Shown here: positions 59,001 to 64,000 of the stretch, in pieces
How positions within the stretch are numbered: position 1 is the first letter of the stretch
Layout of the letters: every line of letters starts with the position of its first letter
Origin: Cryptomeria japonica
Lineage: Eukaryota; Streptophyta; Pinopsida; Cupressales; Cupressaceae
Assembly: GCF_030272615.1 (NCBI RefSeq)
Contig: NC_081414.1
Span: 49,036,501-49,100,500 of the forward strand
Direction: 5' to 3'
Length of the DNA stretch: 64,000 nucleotides
Notes under the pieces: generated by a model
What the model saw: only the letters and a program-made list of their open reading frames with translations
Databases searched by the model: none
What the model was told of the DNA's origin: nothing
Program-made: the position numbers and the translations under genes

Positions 59001-60929
59001 ATGAGGGATAACAATGAAAACACTGACCAGCCACAACTGCAACAACCAAACCCTCATTTGCCAAACCCCCCCTCAATTCAGGATTTGATTGCACAAAATT
59101 TGAATGAATTAAGGGGGATTGCAGAAGTATATCATAGGATCCCTCGTCTAAACCCAATGTTTGATCCTCTCACGTCGATCATAAAGAGTATGGAAACCAT
59201 GACTGAGGAGCACAATGCCACCCTTTTGTGGCGAGATTCTATGAGGGAAAAATATGCAAATGGCTTGTCGTATAACGATATCAAGGATCTCGAGATATCC
59301 AAAGCCGATATCACCTCATTGTTTGTCAATCCTCGCACCGGTCAACCCGTAGATCCCCAAAAAACAAAACTTTCTATTAAATGGTGCACAAATCATGGGA
59401 TTGTGAAAAACTTTTGGGATCGTTGGTGGATGGTTTTCAATAAACCACCCAACAACAATCTTGATATCCCCTTCTATTTCATAAAAAAATTGTATGCTGA
59501 GTTTGTTTTACGCAAACATGTGAACTACTTTGACATCCAACCTTTCCAGGGTGTAGGTTTAGGTATGCCCCGAAATAGACCTGGGGCAGTCAGAGTAGTC
59601 CAGGGCCCATATGTGCCCCCTCCTCCTATTGTTCCCCCACCTGCAGTGCAGCATCCTGATATCATTTGTGAGGCGGCTTCACGGACCATATCGGCTATTC
59701 AATCTTTGAGTAGCCTTTTGGTTTCTCAGGCTGGGTCAGTAGCTCAACCTACTCTTGATGGTAGCAGTACATCTGGTGGCATTGACATGTCATCCTTGAC
59801 TCCACACATATGTGTGCCCCATAGTTGTGTCATGTGTGGGCACGTATGCTTGGGTCCAGTTGGACAACTCATTGATCCTCCTATGGACAGTGCAGATTAT
59901 GAGGTGCATGAGATGCATGATGCACCAGATATTATTACATAGACTGGAGGATACCTTGGGGAGTCCTCACATGCTAGAGGCGAGGAGGCACCGTCATCAT
60001 ACATTGATGATGTAGTGGTAAGATTTGTATTTTCACAGTTCATGTTATATTTTAATAAAACATTTATAATCTAGATAATATTAAGTACTAATTTTTATTT
60101 ACATGGTCTATTTAACAGTTGATGATTGAGGAGGAGTTGAGACAGATTTAGGAGGGCACCTTGTCGGACATTTCATTTGGCCTCAATAGCTTGACGGTAC
60201 ATATATTATTGCACCTAGTTGTTTGTATTTTATTGTACATACATGCTCATCATTTATATTGGTATTAATTAGATTATGTAGTAACTTGCATGTATATCTT
60301 ATTTTAATCTTGTAGGGCACAAGAAGCACAAGTGCAGGGCAGTGTGATTTAGGATCTAGTAGTGCAGTTGGAGACAAGGGAAAGGTAATTGAATGCAAAT
60401 ATCATTGAATGAATAGTTTAAATAACTTATAGTGATTATACATGTCTAGACATAGATTGATAGTTTCATATACTTCTTGTGTATATATACAGAGAATTCT
60501 TGGCTTCACATCCTTGATGACTACACCTAGTATACCTGAAGAAGAAGAAGAAGAAGAGATGCCTCGAGTAGATGTGTGTTTATTTTATTTTTTGATTAAT
60601 AGATATAATTTGTTATTATCAGTGACAATTATATGCTAACTTGTATCAATGTCATGTTTCTGAACATATGTAGGTTGTGTATGAAAATATTCAAAACATA
60701 CCTCCTCTATTGAAGACATACATCAAGAGTCCTGCAAAGCTGAAGAGAAAACGTGGAGATGAGGTAAACATGAATAGTTCAATTATAGTTCATTTTTATG
60801 TTAACTTTTCGAATGTGAATTATATAATATAACTAATATTAATCGTGGTTTTTTTTTCTTGTGTAGGATCCTTCAGAGCCGAGTAGTGTGGCGAAGAAGA
60901 TCGATTTTGATGATCCATCAACAACTTAG
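59001..60929 (+). CDS. Element U six-exon gene, unknown function
   Basis: Exons 59001-60017, 60119-60196, 60316-60384, 60493-60567, 60674-60763 and 60867-60929 join with GT-AG introns, all in phase 0, giving 463 codons. Two TAG codons remain: 59940-59942 (GAG in the minus copy) and 60149-60151 (CAG in the minus copy), so this copy is damaged but recently intact. The protein is hydrophilic with no signal or membrane segment. It has SIQDLIAQNLNELRGI, a Trp-rich stretch ending FWDRWWMVFN, NYFDIQPFQGVGLGMP, a Pro-rich hinge (residues about 205-220), an acidic run EEEEEEE in exon 4 and basic KLKRKRGDE in exon 5. I recognise no family. The start at 59001 is a choice; 58923 is in frame too. Confidence 0.7.
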
Positions 60930-61365
60930 GATGTTATAGATAGTTTTGGGATGCTTACATGTCTAGTTGGCATGTATATTTTGTATATGGACATACATTC
61001 ACGTATTTAGACATACATTTTGTTTTAGTTGGTGTTTATGCCATATTTGTGTATGGACATACATTTGTAATCATTTGACATTTTTATATATACAGAAGTT
61101 GATATTCGATCATATTAATTATTGCTCATCTGTGCGTGGTGTTATCATGGAAATCTTTAATCTTCATTCCAATAATTAACAATGGTTAATAATGGTTATT
61201 TAATGAACAATACAATTCATTTCATTTCATCATAAGTGTTGTTTGTATAATGAACAATATAATTCATTTAATGAACAATACAATACAATTCATTTAATGA
61301 ACAATACAATTCATTTAATGAACAATACAATACAATTCATTTAATGAACAATACTTGATACAATT
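60930..61365 (+). repeat. 3' flank of the U gene with ATTC-rich repeats
   Basis: An AT-rich 3' flank (to about 61190) is followed by several copies of AATGAACAATACAATTCATT up to the array. The counterpart in the minus copy is 14254-14345. Confidence 0.7.
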
Positions 61366-62728
61366 CATTATTACCCTATGCATGGTCCTATTTTTCCCCC
61401 CACCTCGGTCGAACGCTCGGGGTTTTATTAGGGCAGCAATTTTTCGGTTGATGAAAAAATCATCAGTCTCACTCAATCGAATGTTGTCGCGTGGCCAATT
61501 TCTCATTCAGCTCTTCGCGATGATGAACTGTCAGCTCCGACATGTCCAATTAGGCATTATTACCCTATGCATGCTCTTTTTATTCCCCCCCACTCGATCA
61601 AACGCTTGGGGTCATACCCTACTAGCGTCGTCCCTTGAGCGCCCTAAGTGCTCAAAATTTTCAAAATTTGATGAGCTCGAACTCGGAATCTGTGGCACCT
61701 ATGAACACTCCATTTGAACCTATGGAGCCACGAGAGGGGTCCCTACAAAAGCCTATCTCAGTTTTTCAATTTTCCCTACAGTTTTGTGAGGGCAGCAATT
61801 TTTCGGTTGGCAAAAAAATCGTCAGTCTCACTCAATCGAATGTTGTCATGTGGCCAATTTTCTCGTTCAGCTCATCATGATGACAAACCATTGGCTTCGA
61901 CATGTCTAGTTAGGCATTATTACCCTATGCATGCTCCTATTTCCCCCCCCACTTGGTCGAACGCTGGGGTCATACCCTACCGATGTCGTCCCTTGAGCGT
62001 CCTAAGTGCTCAAAATTATCAAACTTTGACGGGCCCTAACTCAGAATCCATGGCACCTACAAACGATCCATTTGAATCTACGGGGCCATGAGAGGGGTCC
62101 CTACAAAATCCTATCTTGGGTTTTCAAGTTGCCCTATAGTTTTATTAGGGCAGAAAGTTTTTAGTCGACGAAAAAATCATTAGTCTCACTCAATTGAATG
62201 TTGTCACGTGGCCAATTTCTCGTTTAGCTCATCGCGATGAGGAACCATCGGCTCCAACATGTCCAGTTAGGCATTATTACCCTATGCATGCTCCTATTTT
62301 TCCCCCCCACTCGGTCGAATGCTCGGGGTCATACCCTATCGACGTTGTCCCTTGAGCGCCCTAAGTGCTCAAAATTGTCAAACTTTGATGGGCCCTAACT
62401 CAGAATCTGTGGCACTTGCAAATGATCTGTTTAAACCTACTGGGCCACGAGAGGAGTCCCTACAAAAGCCTATCTTGGTTTTTCAAGTTGCCCTACAATT
62501 TTATTAGGGCAGCAATTTTTCGTTTGGCAAAAAAAATGTCAGTCTCACTCAATCGAATGTTGTCGCATGGCCAATTTCTCGTTCTTCTCATCGCGATGAT
62601 GAACCGTCGGCTCCGACATGTCCAGTTAGGCATTATTACCCTATGCATGCTCCTATTTTCCCCCCCCACTCGATCGAACGCTCGGGGTCATACCCTACCA
62701 GCATCGTCCCTTGAGTGCCCTAAGTGCT
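61366..62728 (+). repeat. Tandem array of about 358-bp repeats in element U (plus copy)
   Basis: CATTATTACCCTATGCATG occurs at 61366, 61555, 61915, 62272 and 62631, giving spacings of 189 (a unit lacking about 170 bp), 360, 357 and 359. Each unit has a C run of 6 to 9 bases. Frames across it are open by chance, but the period is not a multiple of three, so it is not protein repeat DNA. Confidence 0.93.
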
Positions 62729-63102
62729 AAAATTATATATAAACAAGCATTACACTGTAGACACATAATGATCATCAATATTTCCATGTATTGTATACAC
62801 ATAATTACCATTACACTTGAATGTGACATCCATGAAGGGATATGCAGACATGATTTTTTTTTTCATTATCAATACAACTACACCAATGTACTCATGTACA
62901 GATACAGGGATATTATCATCAATATAACTAAACCAATTTGCTTATGGACATTGTATATCATCATAACAATGTTACATCAATTCACATCCATATACAAATA
63001 CAACATCCCACTTCATATGCATTAGACATCCTCATGTCCTAAGAGAAAAGCTTACGTACAACAATGCCTGGATATAAATGAAGACCAAAATAAGTAACCT
63101 TT
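62729..63102. other. AT-rich stretch between the array and the convergent gene
   Basis: Nothing recognisable except recurring ATCATCAATAT/ACACATAAT words. It would be the 3' flank of the minus-strand gene described next. Confidence 0.4.
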
Positions 63103-63675
63103 TTATGCGGAATGAATGTGCTACAAGAAACAAATTATAACACTTAATACAAACTAGTCTGGCAAATTATAAATAGATCATTTGAAACATTTTTAAGATG
63201 CACAAGATTGTATAATTATGAAACTTACCAGTTTCTCTGCAAAGTATACAAGCATAACTTTGAAGAAAGACGCATGTTGATTAAAGCCCTTCTCACTGCA
63301 TTTCTCTGCATGGTTGAAGACGATGGTAGATATGGTCATTTCTAAATAGCAATACATTCACTTGACTTAATGTTTATGTACAAAATTTTATCTCATTAAC
63401 GCACAAAGGAATATGTACCATCACCAAGAGAGGGTCTTGTCAACGACGAATGATCTAGCATGAACCTGTATTTTTAAGAATTGTTAGTCTACACATAAAA
63501 TGCATGGATGAACATAAAGGCTTCATGATAATCACTTCAACTGAAATGCATGATAATAAGTGAAAAGGTCAAATTATATACCACAAAAATACATCCCTTC
63601 GAATTATATCAACAAAACCCACTATGTTGACGCAAAAATCATAATGTGATACTATTGTATATCATCAAAAAAGAC
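63103..63675 (-). CDS. Likely spliced gene on the minus strand, 3' part only
   Basis: On the minus strand, exons 63582-63675 (acceptor uncertain), 63419-63465, 63229-63341 and 63103-63120 join with GT-AG sites and consistent phases (TG|G, G|AA, phase 0). The joined frame reads DIIRRDVFLWF, then MLDHSSLTRPSLGDEMTI, VFNHAEKCSEKGFNQHA and FFKVMLVYFAEKL, ending HIHSA and TAA. In this frame TGA TGA lies near the start of the first exon, so its true acceptor may be further in. I know no family. A degenerate second copy of the first exon (DIIRRDIFL) lies at about 63800-63875. The gene converges on the six-exon gene across the array. Confidence 0.4.
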
Positions 63676-64000
63676 CTGCATGAGCATAAAGGTTTTGCGA
63701 TAATTATATCATCAAAAATTGTCAAATAGTGTTCTCTAATAACAAAAATTGTAAAGCTCATCAAATGCATGATAATAAGTCGTGTTGCAAAAATATGTCC
63801 CTTCTGATTATATCAAGTGTACTCGCTATGTGCATGCAAAAACCATGTTGCCAAAAAAAAAACGTTTATCAATAGACCTGCATTTTCAACACATCCTTAA
63901 TATACACATAACAAACTTGATCATTAAGGTTTAATGATCATTGTTTGAAATGAAATGCATGATAAAAAAAATAAGGCACCATTAAAGACCTACTACTCAA
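63676..64000 (-). other. Duplicated exon-intron units at the window edge
   Basis: Words AAATGCATGATAATAAGT (63544, 63763, and a variant near 63952) and GACCTGCAT (63673, 63875) repeat about every 190-220 bp. They are copies of an exon plus flanking intron of the minus-strand gene. Which copy is the working exon cannot be told from this window. Confidence 0.45.

Larger units (their letters stand above)
57922..64000 (+). mobile_element. Element U, plus-strand copy (right end outside the window)
   Basis: Order: terminus and subterminal region (57922-58064), AT-rich block bounded by inverted repeats (58065-58706), upstream region, six-exon gene (59001-60929), ATTC-rich repeats (61190-61365), 358-bp array (61366-62728), then a likely convergent spliced gene on the minus strand (63103-63675 and beyond). 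It inserted into a Copia RNase H. Length is over 6 kb. No transposase, reverse transcriptase or integrase motif is seen so far; the rest may lie to the right. Confidence 0.8.

Noticed and set aside
61355-62730. Open frames of 60-125 codons in the 358-bp arrays of both U copies
   Set aside because: They follow the repeats, occur in several frames, and the period is not a multiple of three.
63229-63341. B3 DNA-binding domain from FFKVML in the minus-strand exon
   Set aside because: Only a short resemblance; the following exon does not continue the B3 pattern.

Overview
The window is plant nuclear DNA made almost entirely of transposable elements, with no host gene I can support. Copia and Ogre/Tat-like Gypsy LTR elements, a plant L1-type LINE with an AT-hook ORF1, initiator-tRNA-Met primer sites, GT-AG introns, and old elements nested in one another point to a large, repeat-rich plant genome. 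A gymnosperm, probably a conifer, is my inference and not a demonstrated fact.

Layout. 1-68 is one end of an unidentified element (called U here). 69-2333 is a pol-deleted Copia with its 3' LTR. 2334-4692 is decayed AT-rich sequence. 4698-11074 is a complete Copia (374-bp LTRs, TSD TATGT) with many amber codons. 11400-12815 is a CT-rich block that switches to a GA-rich block. 12814-22767 is a minus-strand copy of U with a 5'-truncated LINE inside it (16512-22139). 22768-28077 is a minus-strand LTR element with a gag and a second unknown ORF but no visible pol; its gag is split by another LTR at 25205-26317. A solo LTR lies at 30578-31480. A complete minus-strand Copia spans 32939-38362 (TSD AGTAA). 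A 16.2-kb Gypsy spans 39170-55320 (TSD ATAAA, LTRs about 0.5% diverged). 56075-57921 holds Copia fragments and an LTR. 57922 to the window end is a plus-strand copy of U.

The most interesting object is U. Its two long copies, 43 kb apart and in opposite orientation, share a terminal sequence starting GGGTTAGTGC, an AT-rich block, a six-exon gene of about 463 codons that I do not recognise, short ATTC-rich repeats and an array of about 358-bp repeats. The plus copy also shows what looks like a convergent spliced gene entering from the right edge. The AT block of the plus copy is bounded by a perfect 21-bp inverted repeat.

A second theme is decay. In nearly every element the reading frame is broken mainly by TAG where Gln is expected, as expected from deamination of methylated CAG (CHG) sites. 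The two U copies show CAG in one against TAG in the other at two codons, in opposite directions. No rRNA, tRNA, CRISPR or bacterial-type feature was seen.
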